Made by a program: the position numbers and the translations under genes | In this document: positions 47,791 to 59,038 of the stretch, one piece after another | Numbering within the stretch: the stretch's first letter is position 1 | Layout: each line of letters opens with the position of its first letter | The notes under the pieces: model-generated | The model's input: only the letters and a program-made list of their open reading frames with translations | Databases searched by the model: none | Told to the model about the DNA's origin: nothing | Assembly (NCBI GenBank): GCA_014529385.2 | Contig: CM043952.1 | Location: forward strand, 70,813,299-70,877,298 | Length of the DNA stretch: 64,000 bases | Direction: 5' to 3' | Source: Adiantum capillus-veneris | Taxonomy: Eukaryota > Streptophyta > Polypodiopsida > Polypodiales > Pteridaceae

Positions 47791-47951
47791 AAAGCCATAA
47801 ACATTGTATTTGAACAATTTTGCTCCATTTTATAATATATATTGTGTTCACGTGGCTATACTTGAGAAATTTAAATTGTGTTTAATCGTCATTGCGTCCA
47901 GATATGCAGGGACACTCCTCGGTATGTCATGAAAGTCTGATATTCCGATGA

Positions 47952-48214
47952 GCACTGCGCTCCGAGTGCGATGGAGACTGAGGCTGCAATCGCAAAGGAG
48001 GTGATCCGTCTCTGCTCATAGATGCTGCTTGTCCCTCCACTAGATGTAGTTGATTGGATGAAAGAGACACTACGAAGCACTACTACTGCTTCTTAGTGTC
48101 TCTTTCACCCGATCAACTAGATCTAGTAATGGGGCAAGCAGCATCTATGAGCAGAGACGGATCACCTCGTTCGTGATTGCAGCCTTAGTCTCCATCGCAC
48201 TCGGAGCGCAGTGC
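47952..48214. repeat. Long inverted repeat (about 120-130-bp arms)
   Basis: Arm 1 (47952-48071) and arm 2 (48095-48214) are reverse complements with roughly ten mismatches over 120 bp. The central 23 bp continue the stem (GAAGCA...TGCTTC). Each arm, read outward, encodes the same peptide pattern (SSIYEQRRITSF.IAA, VSIALGAQC), so a coding-like segment was duplicated in inverted orientation. Confidence 0.88.
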
Positions 48215-48304
48215 CTTTACAAGATACGTAGAATGCACACGCGATCCTAATTCACAAGAACTTCACAGGAATCTCTCTACACAGGAATCCCTCTCCCTTT
48301 ATGA

Positions 48305-48305
<1 letters not shown>

Positions 48306-48400
<95 letters not shown>
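48306..48400 (+). repeat. (CT)n microsatellite
   Basis: About 95 bp of CT repeats, probably in an intron or leader of relic Y. Confidence 0.95.
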
Positions 48401-48403
<3 letters not shown>

Positions 48404-48460
48404 GTCCATGTTTTCTTCTCCATTCAATATTAAGATTAAATGTTCGTGTGTTTAATGTAG

Positions 48461-48982
48461 GTACGGATGATGATGAGTTTATTTCTTCTTTGTCACCCCA
48501 TCAGAGTAGGTGGTACAAGGATCGTCATCGCTCTTGAGCACCATCATGTCATTCTACTCCTTCAGTGTCTCCCTCTGTTTTGGAGCATTCAGCGCGCTCC
48601 GAAGCTTCAGTGTCGACGAGACGATCTTCACACTCGTCTAGGCACCAACACTCTAGTGTTGGCAGTGGCGGTTGCTGTGGGGATGCCGCCGTTGATGCCT
48701 CGATAGCGCCTTGTGTTCGGCAAGGCTCTTTACCTTCCCCTTATTTTCCCACCCCCACACCAGCCACGGAATCGCCATCTACGCCACGTTTTGCGCAGCT
48801 ATCGGTTGTTCCTGGCTACACACCACTATCTACTCCTCCGAGAGTCATCCCACTCAAAACTCCTCGCTTCGGGGCCCAGACTCTAGGGGAGACACCTGAC
48901 GTCCTTACCCCCATCGATACGCCATTAGAGACCCCTATCGAGACACTCAGGTTCATGTGTCACAGGCGAGAGGGCTTGCCGT
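48461..48982 (+). pseudogene. Relic Y, left piece: transposase-like protein, Ser/Pro/Thr-rich region
   Basis: It follows a plausible 3' splice site (TTTAATGTAG at 48451-48460). The frame reads GTDDDEFISSLSPHQSRWY, one TGA, then a Ser/Arg-rich region and a Pro/Thr-rich region with repeated TPL.TP motifs, to CHRREGLP. At 48983 element C's LTR begins. Removing C and one 4-bp duplication joins the frame to 61133 (REGLP then YSIDISGG). This is a coding sequence broken by C, not by random decay. Confidence 0.6.
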
Positions 48983-49105
48983 TGTTGCGCGCATTTTGAG
49001 AACCCCATCTTTTGTAAACTTGTACATACAGACATGACACTCGATGTCAAAAGGGTGTGCGGGCTTTGTTTTTGTGAGGTTTTTATCTTTCTTTAGCAAG
49101 CACAT
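48983..49105 (+). repeat. 5' LTR of C, first part
   Basis: Matches 60484-60607. Interrupted by D after ACAT; it resumes at 58245. Confidence 0.88.
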
Positions 49106-49940
49106 TGATGGGGGCTTTTCACAAGCCAAGCTCCCATACCCCTCTTCTCTCGTCCCCACCCCATGAAAACCCTCTCTTAGGAAGGGAGTGATAAAAGGCA
49201 TTGGAAAAAGTAAGAAAAAAATAAAGTATGATTATGTAAATATATAAGAAAGGTAAAATAGGCCACCTCATGCCTGCGGGGTAGCCCATCCCCACCTTGC
49301 CTCCTTTTTCTTCGCTGTTGCCCCGTCGGGTGTCCCTTTTCCTCTCCTCCACTCAAAAGGTCAACTCCCCTCTCTCTTCCCCTTGTCCTTTCTCCTTTCT
49401 CTCTCCCCTCAAGCTACCCCACCTCTCACCAATAATGCATTATAACTCACCAATAATGCACCCTAACTCACATGCAACTTACCCTATCTTCCAAAATAGT
49501 ATACCCCACCCCCTCTTTCTCTCTCCTATCATATCCCATGACCCACATACCCCCCTCTCTCTCTAAAGGGTGCCATGTCTCTTGTCTTGTAGCTAAATAA
49601 CCTCCCCCATACTCACACACACTCAGTTTCACTGAAAAAGGTGCCCACAGACCCATCCCCACCCGGTGGTTACCTGATTTTTCTTGTGTTCACACACATC
49701 TGCACATAGATTCACCTCTGAACACACTCCCGTCTCTCCCCTCTTGTAATTACTTTATTCTCCATGTCACCGCTCACTGTTTTTCATCAACCCATCTCTC
49801 TCTCTCTTAGTCTCTCTCTCATGAGACTGCTGTTCTGGCACATATACACACAGCCAGACAAGTGGGGCCCACAGTCACATGGCCTATGTAGATAATGATT
49901 TCTTCATTTCTAAATTCTAGAATTTCTCCCCCCTCCTCCC

Positions 49941-49950
49941 CTATATAAAG
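49941..49950 (+). promoter_or_regulatory. TATA box of D's 5' LTR
   Basis: CTATATAAAG preceded by a C-rich tract and followed by AGGGGTCACC; the copy in the 3' LTR lies at about 57470-57479. Confidence 0.65.
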
Positions 49951-50425
49951 AGGGGTCACCATCACACTAAGGACACAGATAACATCACCAAAGAACACAC
50001 TATGCACTGTGTGTGCCTAGTGCACACACACACACACACACACCATCACCATCACCGCAATCACCATGCTTGTCTTGAGCATGACCTCTACACCCTTGGC
50101 TATGGAAGATGAAGGGCAACTAAATGAAGGATGATGGCCATAACCCTCGTGCGAGTCTTAGCCATCAACTCCCACCTATCCGCCATGTGCTCTACCACGC
50201 TCTTCCTTCTCATTCCCGTACCCTATGCTCCCCATTTCATCGCCTTATTCTCTAAATAAAGCTTGAGGTTTTGTGAGTATGTTTTCTTGCAATGTTTTGC
50301 CCATGTGGGGTGTGCGGAATCGCCACCTAGTCTTGTGTTTGGAGTGAGCTTGTGTATGTGTGAAGGGTGTGCGGATTCGCCATCCTTTTGTGGTGCCTAA
50401 GTACTAAGTCGCTATACCCCCTCCC

Positions 50426-50494
<69 letters not shown>

Positions 50495-50583
50495 TGATCT
50501 CATTCCCTTTCCTCTTCATCATTACTCCCAAGCATCCATCTCTCTTGGATGAAAACTTTGTTATGGTGGTGTGTTGTTCGCGT

Positions 50584-50611
50584 CCTAGCCGCTGAAGCTA
50601 GGTGGTGCCCC
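50584..50611 (+). other. U5 hairpin and primer-binding-site-like motif (D)
   Basis: CCTAGC (50584-50589) pairs with GCTAGG (50597-50602), followed by TGGTGCCCC (50603-50611). The true primer-binding site with the same core lies about 100 bp further on. Same structure in the 3' LTR at 58120-58147. Confidence 0.65.
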
Positions 50612-50704
50612 CTGTTTGCTTTACCATGACAGGCTCGAGGCGCGCCATTCGGTCCCCGGTGTTTTAGAGCCCGCAGGTTCGGGGTTTGCTTTGCTCCCGT
50701 CATT

Positions 50705-50724
50705 TGGTGCCCCCACGGGGGATC
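50705..50724 (+). other. Primer-binding site of D
   Basis: TGGTGCCCCCACGGGGGATC, 2 nt after the LTR. It shares TGG.GCC and GGGGATC with the tRNA-Asp-type site of many plant Tat/Athila elements; the assignment is inference. Confidence 0.6.
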
Positions 50725-50775
50725 TTTTCATGAAACCCTTCAGTTTACAAGACTGAAACCCCTAAACTATTGTGA

Positions 50776-51039
50776 ATGGATGAATGGCTAGCAGGATTTG
50801 CTAATTGGACGACAGAAGAAGAAGAGCTCCAAGCACAACTAGACGAACTCCGCATCTCCATCGAAGCTCGAGTGCCAGGCGTAACGGTAATAGATTTGCA
50901 ATGGGAGAGTCAACCAACACGCCAAACCCACTGGATATACATAGGCCAAGCGCCAAGAAGAAGAAGGAGAAGGTCGAAACCATGTCCGCAACCTACAACC
51001 AACCCACAACAACAAAATGGAAGGAGCTCTACACAATAG
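50776..51039 (+). CDS. Leader ORF a of D (87 aa)
   Basis: First ATG after the primer-binding site. Acidic N-terminal half (TTEEEELQAQLDEL) and a basic Arg-rich C-terminal part (APRRRRRRSK). No family recognised and no counterpart in B1/B2. It may be an upstream ORF rather than a functional protein. Confidence 0.35.
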   Translation: MDEWLAGFANWTTEEEELQAQLDELRISIEARVPGVTVIDLQWESQPTRQTHWIYIGQAPRRRRRRSKPCPQPTTNPQQQNGRSSTQ

Positions 51040-51241
51040 AGAATCAACACTATTCTACTTTGAGAATCGGGTAACTCAAGTCACCGAGGTAATTATCATA
51101 GTCAGTTTTCAAGTCGCACCTGATGCTGCAGCACAGATAACGGAATCATTGGCTCATACTCTCACTAGAGAAACTAGGGATCTACTGAGTTTGTTTCAGG
51201 AAAGAACACCACCCTCTCCCACAAGCTTGGACAGTGACTAA
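51017..51241 (+). CDS. Leader ORF b of D (74 aa)
   Basis: Occupies the slot of accessory ORF 1 of B2. VIIIVSFQV recalls VHIIVSTKL, but the rest (ITESLAHTLTRETRDLLSLF) aligns poorly. Overlaps ORF a by 23 bp. Confidence 0.35.
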   Translation: MEGALHNRESTLFYFENRVTQVTEVIIIVSFQVAPDAAAQITESLAHTLTRETRDLLSLFQERTPPSPTSLDSD

Positions 51242-51258
51242 GCACCTCTAAGATTCAC

Positions 51259-51477
51259 ATGAATAAATACAACCTACCTCAAGACAGATCACACATACCA
51301 ACACGTGTACGCTCAATCAAGGTAATACTGGATTTGAAGGCTCACTACCAGCACGTCATTGACACCATGTTGGGTGGGGAGCGATTTTTTGAGGTTCTGG
51401 CATCAGATCAACCATTTGTCCTACCTTTGGTACAAGGCAATGTACCGTTTGAAGTTTTAATCTATGTCCTAGTATAA
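51259..51477 (+). CDS. Leader ORF c of D (72 aa), related to B accessory ORFs 1 and 2
   Basis: Shares with the B1/B2 70-72-aa ORFs the pattern (F/Y)Q.VI...LG..R..E(I/V).AS..PF(I/V)LPL, ending (D/E)V.I(F/Y)VL. Same length and the same place between primer-binding site and gag. It ends 86 bp before the gag Met. Because D and B are different families with diverged gag and LTRs, conservation of this short protein suggests it is under selection. Function unknown. Confidence 0.6.
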   Translation: MNKYNLPQDRSHIPTRVRSIKVILDLKAHYQHVIDTMLGGERFFEVLASDQPFVLPLVQGNVPFEVLIYVLV

Positions 51478-51562
51478 GAGGGTATACACGCCTCCTTGTA
51501 AGGAAGAAAAAAACTTTTGCAAGTTAAGCAGTGTGTCTTTCTAGCTCTCTCTCTCAGTAATC

Positions 51563-54500
51563 ATGGCAAGTATAGCATTTCCAACATTTAAAGGAAAGAA
51601 GGGGGAGGATTTGGTAACAGACTTCCTAGATGACTTTGAAGTAGCATGTGTAGTGAGCAACAAAGATATGGATGAATCCCGGGTTAGAATCTTTAAGCAT
51701 CTCATGAAGCTAGAAGCTAGATCATGGTACAATGCACTTCCACAAGCAACCAAGGATGACTGGGAACCCTTAAAAACCGCTTTTAAGAGGCTCTTTGGGG
51801 GAGATACCACTTCAGAAAAGTTGTGGGACAAGTTGAGAGACTTGAAGCAGGAGGGTCTTTTAGAATATGCCACCTATGAGTCCAAATTTGTGGATTTGTG
51901 GGAACGGTGGGTTGAGTCACTGGCAAGGGGGGAAGCTGCACCCGATTTCCTAAAAAAAGATTGGTTCACGCATGGCTTATGGGCGCTTCTCAAGGAGAAG
52001 GTGAAAGGTAGATTCCCGGCTACGTACGAGTTAGCCGTTGAGATTGCTCGCCTTAAGGACAAGAAGCTGCAAATGAAAGCCAAAGAAACCGAGTCAATAG
52101 AAATAGCAACATCACGTCGACCAGCAACTACGACAACCACCATTCCACCACCACCACCGGCTCTTGGGGTAAGAGATGACCAACAAGATATGTTGGCCCA
52201 TATTACTGACCAACTGCAGAATTTGTCTGTCCACTTAATACAACAAGGGAGGAGTCAAGAAAGAGATCAAGACCCTGGAAGAGCACGACGACAAAACAGG
52301 GAGTATCATTGCTACAACTGCGGAGAAGACGGTCACGGTATGTACTATTGTCCCAAACCACGACAAAACTATAATAGAGGAGGTAGGAGGAACCAATTGT
52401 CACCCCCTAGAGAAAGAACACCCCCACCCCGAGCACCAACCCCACCAACACAAATTCTACGTCCACCCCAGACACCACTACAAGCATCCATTCCACCTCT
52501 TCCACCAGCCCCACCACCTGATCGCCCAGTAAACATCATAAGGCTAGAAGAGAAAGGAAAAGCCATAGTAGTGGATCCACCCATAGCAAAGGAGAGGGAC
52601 AAGGGTAAGGAGAAGGTAACCTTTTTAGAACCACATGAGGCCATGACTGTGAAAAGAGCCAGGAGGGAGAAGGCTACACAATCAGATGATGAAAGAAGCA
52701 TGAGAGGAGAAACTAGCAAGAGGCCATCCAGGCCACGACGGAAATGGGATGACATCCTTCCAATTGTCGACGTAAAAATAAAACGAAAGAGGGTTGGAAA
52801 CACCTACATTGATGGAGGTGCACAAATCTGTGTAATGAGCAAAGCTATGATGCTTCGATTAGGGCTCGAGGTTGACAGGCCTTCTCCATGCAAGGCAAAG
52901 ATGGCAAACAACGCAAAAGTAAAGTGTGTGGGTGTGGTAAGTGCCGTAAAAATCAAATCTTTCAACACTGAGGTAGAGGTAGATGTTTTTGTAATGCCTA
53001 CTAAGGGGGAGGGCTATCCACTGATTTTGGGAAGGCCATGGTTGATGGCCATGAAGGCAAAACAGGACTGGGGTACTGGCCTTCTACGCATGACCGGTAA
53101 GAAAGGGGAGACAATCTACTACGACATGAGGATTGGCAAGCAGAAGCAAATGAATCTGGAAACATCGGCAGATGAAACCACTAGCGAATCTTCCAGTTCT
53201 GAGGAGGAGACCACATCCATCAACGAAAGTGACAGTTCCATTGATGTGATGGGTATCATTATGAAGGATCCACAAAGGGTAAGCACAACTGGTGATCCAT
53301 CACCAAAAGGGCAACCCAATGAAGAGGAGAGCAAATCACCTGGCCTAGGAGGAAGTAGGTTGAAGGGTATGTTGTCTACGGAATTAACACTTGAGGAGAA
53401 AGATAGTTTTTTGCAAATGTTGATGGGATTTCCTAACCTGTTCATTGACAACTATGAAAGAATCACAGGCATTACAGTGGTGGAACATCATATTAAGTTG
53501 AAGGAAGGGGTAAAACCAGTTGTGCAAAAGCTACGACGACTGGGGGTCATACAAGAAAAGGCACTCTTGGCCGAGGTAAGGAAACTGCTGGAGGCGGGAT
53601 TCATCTATCCTGTAGAAAACTCAGAATCGGTGTCACCCGTAGTGGTGACGCCTAAAAAGAATGGTAAGTGGAGGGTCTGTGTTGACTACAAACCACTAAA
53701 TGCAGCTACAAAGAGAGACCACTTTCCTCTCCCTTTCTTGGATAAAATTCTGAATGAAGTAGCGGGTTTTGAATGCTATACCGTCTGTGATGGTTATTCT
53801 GGATACTTTCAAATACGCATAGCCTTGGAAGATCAGCTAAAAACCACTTTTATCACGCCATGGGGTTGTTTTGCATACAGGGTTATGCCATTTGGTCTCA
53901 CAAATGCACCTGCCACATTCCAAAGATATGTCACATATGTTTTTCAACCGTTCTTTGGAACATCCATAAGAGTGTTCATTGATGATTTTTGTATATATAG
54001 CTCCCGTATTTCACATTTAGAAAAGGTAACTGAAGGTTTGGCCAGGTTGCAGAGCCTAGGTGGGCAATAAAAGGTGGATAAATGCCACATTGGGGAGAGT
54101 AAAGTCATTCTACTAGGCCATGAAATCTCAGCAAAAGGTATCAACGCCGACCCAAGTAAGGTGTCCGCACTCATAGCCCTACCTTCACCAACGACCGCAC
54201 GTCAACTGGTCTCTTTTCTACAGAAGGTGAGGTACTTAAGTAGATTCATACATCTACTATCACAACTTGTTCTACCACTGCAACAACTCACTCAAAGATC
54301 AACTTTCACTTGGGACCAGGAAAGCGAACATCACTACAACAAGGTAAAGGAGGTCTTAGCCACTCTGCCAACTATCTCACCACCTAAGTGGGATGAAAAA
54401 TTCTATGTCACCTCAAGTGTTGGTAATGACTCATTGGGGGCTGTGCTACTCCAAAAGGATACGACGACATCTTTCATGAGGCCAATCTACTTCTCTAGTC

Positions 54501-56623
54501 GAATGATGACAGCAGGAGAGAAAGGTTTTACCCATGTGGAACACTTAGTCCTAGCTCTTAGATTTGCAACTACAAAGTTTAGGTCATATTTGCTGCCTAA
54601 GCAATTTGTGATTCTAACCACGGATGAAATATTTCCCTATGTTGTATAACACATGGATGTGTCTCCTAGAATTACTAAATGGCTAGTTCGTCTGCAAGAG
54701 TTTGACTACACGGTACAGGTAGAAAGCACGACAAGGGCAAGTTTGGGGGGACTCATGACCTACCAAGTCTTTGAAGGGAAGGAGAAGCAATCTAAGGAAG
54801 GAGAAGTCGGATTACCTCCAGTACCACCGATGGTAGAAGGAGCATACTCTCTCTACTTTGATGGAGCCTACAAGCGAGCGTCCGACAAATCAGCTGCAGG
54901 CATAGTGGTCTTTGATGACAAAGGGACAAAGGTATTTTCGTTGTGCCAATTGTTAGATTCACATTCTAACAATGAAGCTGAGTATGCAGCACTAACCAAG
55001 GGTCTACAATGGTGCGTCTCGCAAGGTGTACAACGCCTTAATGTATTTGGGGATGCTCTACTTCTGGTAAGGCAAGTAAATGGAGCATGGACATGCAAGA
55101 ATCCTAGTTTAAGGACTCACTTATGTGGTGTAAAAACCTTGTTGGGTAAGTTTGAAGAAGTTCAAATACACCATATCCCAAGGGCTCAAAACCAAGAAGC
55201 AGATGCCCTAGCAAGTGAAAGACTATAGGAAGTGGTGGTTGGAGCAATAAAACTAAAGCTCCCTCTATTTCAAGGCAGTGATGCCTTGCCTGACATCATG
55301 CATTTTTTGGAAACAGGGGAATGCCCATCACATTTAACAAAGGGACAGAAGCAATGGCTGACGCGGAAGGCCACAAGGTATCGACTCATCAATGATGGTT
55401 TGTACTGTAAGGGTAAGGACCAAATACTCAGGAAGGTCCCTCTCTCTCACGAAATCACGGGAGTAATTGCTAGTTGTCACGATGGGGTTTGTGGTGGTCA
55501 CTTTGCCCTAGACATAACAAGTAGGAAAATCTTGCAGGCAGGCTTCATATGGCCTAGCCTCAACCGTGATGTACACCATTGGTGCAAAACGTGTAAGTTG
55601 TGTCAAAAGGCCGGCACTAGGTCACTTATGCCTGAACCACAGACACATATTCTCTCATATGGTCCATTTGAAAAATGGGGTATCGATGCCATTGGGCCAT
55701 TACCTAGGGCCAACTCAGGAAAATTCTACATTGTCATGGGGGTCGACTATATGACTAGATGGGCAGAGGCTACAGCCACCACTAGAATCACAGCGGTAGA
55801 GGTAGCTAAATTTATCTACGAGCACATATGTTGTAGGTTTGGCACACCTTTAGAGATCATCCCTCTGATAGAGGGCCAGGTTTCAGAGCACTTGGTAGGA
55901 GAATTAATGCAGAAATTGGGCATCACAAGGAGGCACTCTTCACCATATTACCCTCAATGTAATGGCCTAGTTGAAAAGGTAAATGGAATGGTTTCTAAAA
56001 TTATTACCAAGCAGGTAAACAATCATCTCGGAGACTGGGATAAGTATCTACTACCAGCTTTATGGGCCTACAAAACTTCATTTCGTACATCCTTGGGATT
56101 CACACCGTATCATCTAGTATTTGGTAAGGAAGCAATCTTGCCCATTGAAGTGCAACTACAAAGTCTCAGAGTAATGGCAAGCCAACTTCAACAACCCAAC
56201 ATGCATTTGAGAGATCACATCATCAACTTGAAAAGACTGCAGTTGGACAGAGAAGAAGCAATAAATTATTATGCAGCATAAGCAGAGCATAGACGGCTTA
56301 GCTTTAACGAGCATCTCCGGAAAAAAGAATTGAAGAAAGGAATGTTGGTGCTCCGCTACGACAATCGCTTTCACACGCGCAAGGATAAGAAACTCCTGCT
56401 CCGATGGAAAGGCCCTTTCATCATCAAGAAAAAGTATACCAATGGAAGCTACCAGCTTATGGAGGCTGATGGAAAACTTCATAAAACCAGGGTAAATGGT
56501 TGGCGACTTAAACCTTATTTTCTTCGATTTGACCAAACTCCACCAATTGACATTCCAGATGAGGACACACCATCAGCCGCCACCTCCGACAATAATGATC
56601 AAATAGATGAGCTAGAGACATGA
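51563..56623 (+). pseudogene. gag-pol of D (one frame, four in-frame stops)
   Basis: Met at 51563 (MASIAFPTFKGKKGEDLV). Gag domain; CCHC knuckle CYNCGEDGHGMYYC at about residue 249; retropepsin DGGAQICVM at about 416; RT VCVDYKPLN at about 705 and FIDDF at about 806; first RNase H without catalytic Asp (TSSV); archaeal-type RNase H with D-E-D-D (FDGAYKR, NNEAEY, GDALLL, EADALA); integrase HHCC and WGIDAIGPL. Stops: TAA 54068, TAA 54647, TAG 55226, TAA 56279. At 55861-55890 the SDxGPGF motif is replaced by PLIEGQVS because of two compensating small indels, so integrase has lost its second catalytic Asp. The end reads KPYFLRF. Confidence 0.88.
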
Positions 56624-56634
56624 ATACCTCTAGC
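56611..56634 (+). other. Stop-codon hairpin of D
   Basis: GCTAGAGACAT, GA, ATACCTCTAGC: nine of eleven pairs, loop GA, with the pol stop TGA (56621-56623) in the loop region. Followed immediately by the polypurine tract. Confidence 0.7.
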
Positions 56635-56651
56635 CAAAAGGGGAGGGCTAA
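56635..56651 (+). other. Polypurine tract of D
   Basis: CAAAAGGGGAGGGCTAA directly before TGATGGGG. Confidence 0.85.
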
Positions 56652-57955
56652 TGATGGGGGTTTTTCACAAGCCAAGCTCCCATACCCCTCTTCTCTCGTC
56701 CCCACCCCATGAAAACCCTCTCTTAGGGAGGGAGTGATAAAAGGCATTGGAAAAAGTAAGAAAAAAATAAAGTATGATTATGTAAATATATAAGAAAGGT
56801 AAAATAGGCCACCTCATGCCTGCGGGGTAGCCCATCCCCACCTTGCCTCCTTTTTCTTCACTGTTGCCCCGCCGGGTGTCCCTTTTCCTCTCCTCCACTC
56901 AAAAGGTCAACTCCCCTCTCTCTTCCCCTTGTCCTTTCTCCTTTCTCTCTCCCCTCAAGCTACCCCACCTCTCACCAATAATGCATTATAACTCACCAAT
57001 AATGCACCCTAACTCACATGCAACTTACCCTATCTTCCAAAATAGTATACCCCACCCCCTCTTTCTCTCTCCTATCATATCCCCCTCTCTCTCTAAAGGG
57101 CTCCATGTCTCTTGTCTTGTAGCTAAATAACCTCCCCCACACTCACACACACTCAGTTTCACTGAAAAAGGTGCCCACAGACCCATCCCCACCCGGTGGT
57201 TACCTGATTTTTCTTGTGTTCACACACATCTGCACACAGATTCACCTCTGAACACACTCCCGTCTCTCCCCTCTTGTAATTACTTTATTCTCCATGTCAC
57301 CTCTCACTTTTTTTCATCAACCCATCTCTCTCTCTTAGTCTCTCTCTCATGAGACTGCTGCTCTGGCACATATACACACAGCCAGACAAGTGGGGCCCAC
57401 AGTTACATGGCCTATGTAGATAATGATTTCTTCATTTCTAAATTCTAGAATTTCTCCCCCCTCCTCCCCTATATAAAGAGGGGTCACCATCACACTAAGG
57501 ACACACACAACATCACCAAAGAACACACTATGCACTGTGTGTGCCTAGTGCACACACACACACCCACACCATCACCATCACCGCAATCACCATGCTTGTC
57601 TTGAGCATGACCTCTACACCATTGGCTATGGAAGATGAAGGGAAACTAAATGAAGGATGATGGCCATAACCCTCGTGCGAGTCTTAGCCATCAACTCCCA
57701 CCTATCCGCCATGTGCTCTACCACGCTCTCCCTTCTCATTCCCCTACCCTATGCTCCCCATTTCATCGCCTTATTCTCTAAATAAAGCTTGAGGTTTTGT
57801 GAGTATGTTTTCTTGCAATGTTTTGCCCATGTGGGGTGTGCGGAATCGCCACCTAGTCTTGTGTTTGGAGTGAGCTTGTGTATGTGTGAAGGGTGTGCGG
57901 ATTCGCCATCCTTTTGTGGTGCCTAAGTACTAAGCCGCTATACCCCCTCCCTCAC

Positions 57956-58030
<75 letters not shown>

Positions 58031-58240
58031 TGATCTCATTCCCTTTCCTCTTCATCATTACTCCCAAGCATCCATCTCTCTTGGATGAAAACTTTGTTAT
58101 GGTGGTGTGTTGTTTGCGTCCTAGCCGCTGAAGCTAGGTGGTGCCCCCTGTTTGCTTTACCATGACAAGCTCGAGGCGCGCCATTCGGTCCCCGGTGTTT
58201 TAAAGGCCGTCGGGGTTCGGGGTTTGCTTTGCTCCCGTCA
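56652..58240 (+). repeat. 3' LTR of D (1,589 bp)
   Basis: About 20-25 substitutions and a few small indels against the 5' LTR. A (CT)n tract lies at 57957-58024. Ends GCTCCCGTCA, then ACAT. Confidence 0.92.
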
Positions 58241-58244
58241 ACAT

Positions 58245-58996
58245 GTACATGCACTGCAAGTGGCTAGTTTAGTGACAGCTGTCAGGCTACTCTAAGCACC
58301 CATGAGTGAGTTTTTTGAAGTGAGACTTGTATATAACTTAAACTTATGTACAAAATTAAAAAAGTACATCCAAATTCCAAAAAATTCCAGGTTTGAGTCG
58401 TTGTGCCTTTTTTATGGTTTTTGTTGTAGTTTTTGCCCTTGCCTTGCCTACTCATGTGTAGTCGTGTCGGGACAACTCCCTGTTCGCATCAATTTTGCAT
58501 GTAGCGGCGTGGTGATTCAAATTTGGTCATCTTTAGCTTTCTTGAAAGTCATTTTTCAAGATTTCTCTCAAACTTAAAAGTGCCCCAATTGGAGTTATGC
58601 TCTTCAGGTTACGACTAGTTCTCTACAGGGTTATGGCTATGGAAGACTAGTGGCATATTGTGTACATACGGATTGGGAAGGCATGTATCTATGAATTGTG
58701 GAATTGGTGTTGAAGTTGTGGGTTTGTGATGTTCAATGGTGAAAGGGGAGGACCTTGTCTTCATATGCATTGGTCGACATCATGTGTTGTAAATCCATGC
58801 TTTGGCAGGGTTTTGCTCCTATGTGACATAGTCTCTTGGGTGGGCGACAGCCAGTAAATTCCCAAGGGGACTACTCTTGTTGTACTTGTGGTGTTTTAAA
58901 GGGATTTTCCAAAGCTTTTTGTGTTTTTGTAGTGCTCTTTCTTCGCTCTTGGGTGACATCGCTATAGAGGTGTTCCAATTTGCTTGTTTCCCAACA
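58245..58996 (+). repeat. 5' LTR of C, second part
   Basis: Continues C's LTR after D. Relative to the 3' LTR it has about 230 extra bases in two blocks (about 58,430-58,610 and about 58,620-58,680), which were lost from the 3' copy or gained here. Confidence 0.85.
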
Positions 58997-59002
58997 GTGT
59001 TT

Positions 59003-59023
59003 TGGTGCCCGCCACCGAGGATC
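59003..59023 (+). other. Primer-binding site of C
   Basis: TGGTGCCCGCCACCGAGGAT and the following C, 6 nt after the LTR end; its TGGTGCCC start and GAGGATC end resemble D's site. Confidence 0.55.
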
Positions 59024-59038
59024 TTCTTCTTCAAGTGA

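Larger units (their letters stand above)
49106..50702 (+). repeat. 5' LTR of D (1,597 bp)
   Basis: TGATGGGGGC to GCTCCCGTCA. TATA box CTATATAAAG (49941-49950), a sense-strand (CT)n tract (50429-50491), and near the end hairpin CCTAGC/GCTAGG followed by TGGTGCCCC. A small stem GGCTT/AAGCC lies at its start. Confidence 0.92.
49106..58240 (+). mobile_element. Element D: full-length Tat-like LTR retrotransposon
   Basis: 9,135 bp inside C's 5' LTR, flanked by ACAT (49102-49105 and 58241-58244). The 3' LTR of C preserves the uninterrupted sequence GCAAGCACATGTACATGC, proving the insertion point and the 4-bp duplication. LTRs of about 1.59 kb differ by roughly 1-2 percent. Order: LTR, primer-binding site, leader ORFs, gag, protease, RT, two RNase H domains, integrase, polypurine tract, LTR. 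Pol is a single frame with four in-frame TAA/TAG stops and a compensated frameshift at the integrase active site. Confidence 0.93.

Noticed and set aside
49297-49566. Ser/Pro-rich frame in D's LTR (and copy at 56843-57130)
   Set aside because: Low-complexity C/T-rich LTR sequence; the two LTR copies differ by an indel that changes the frame.
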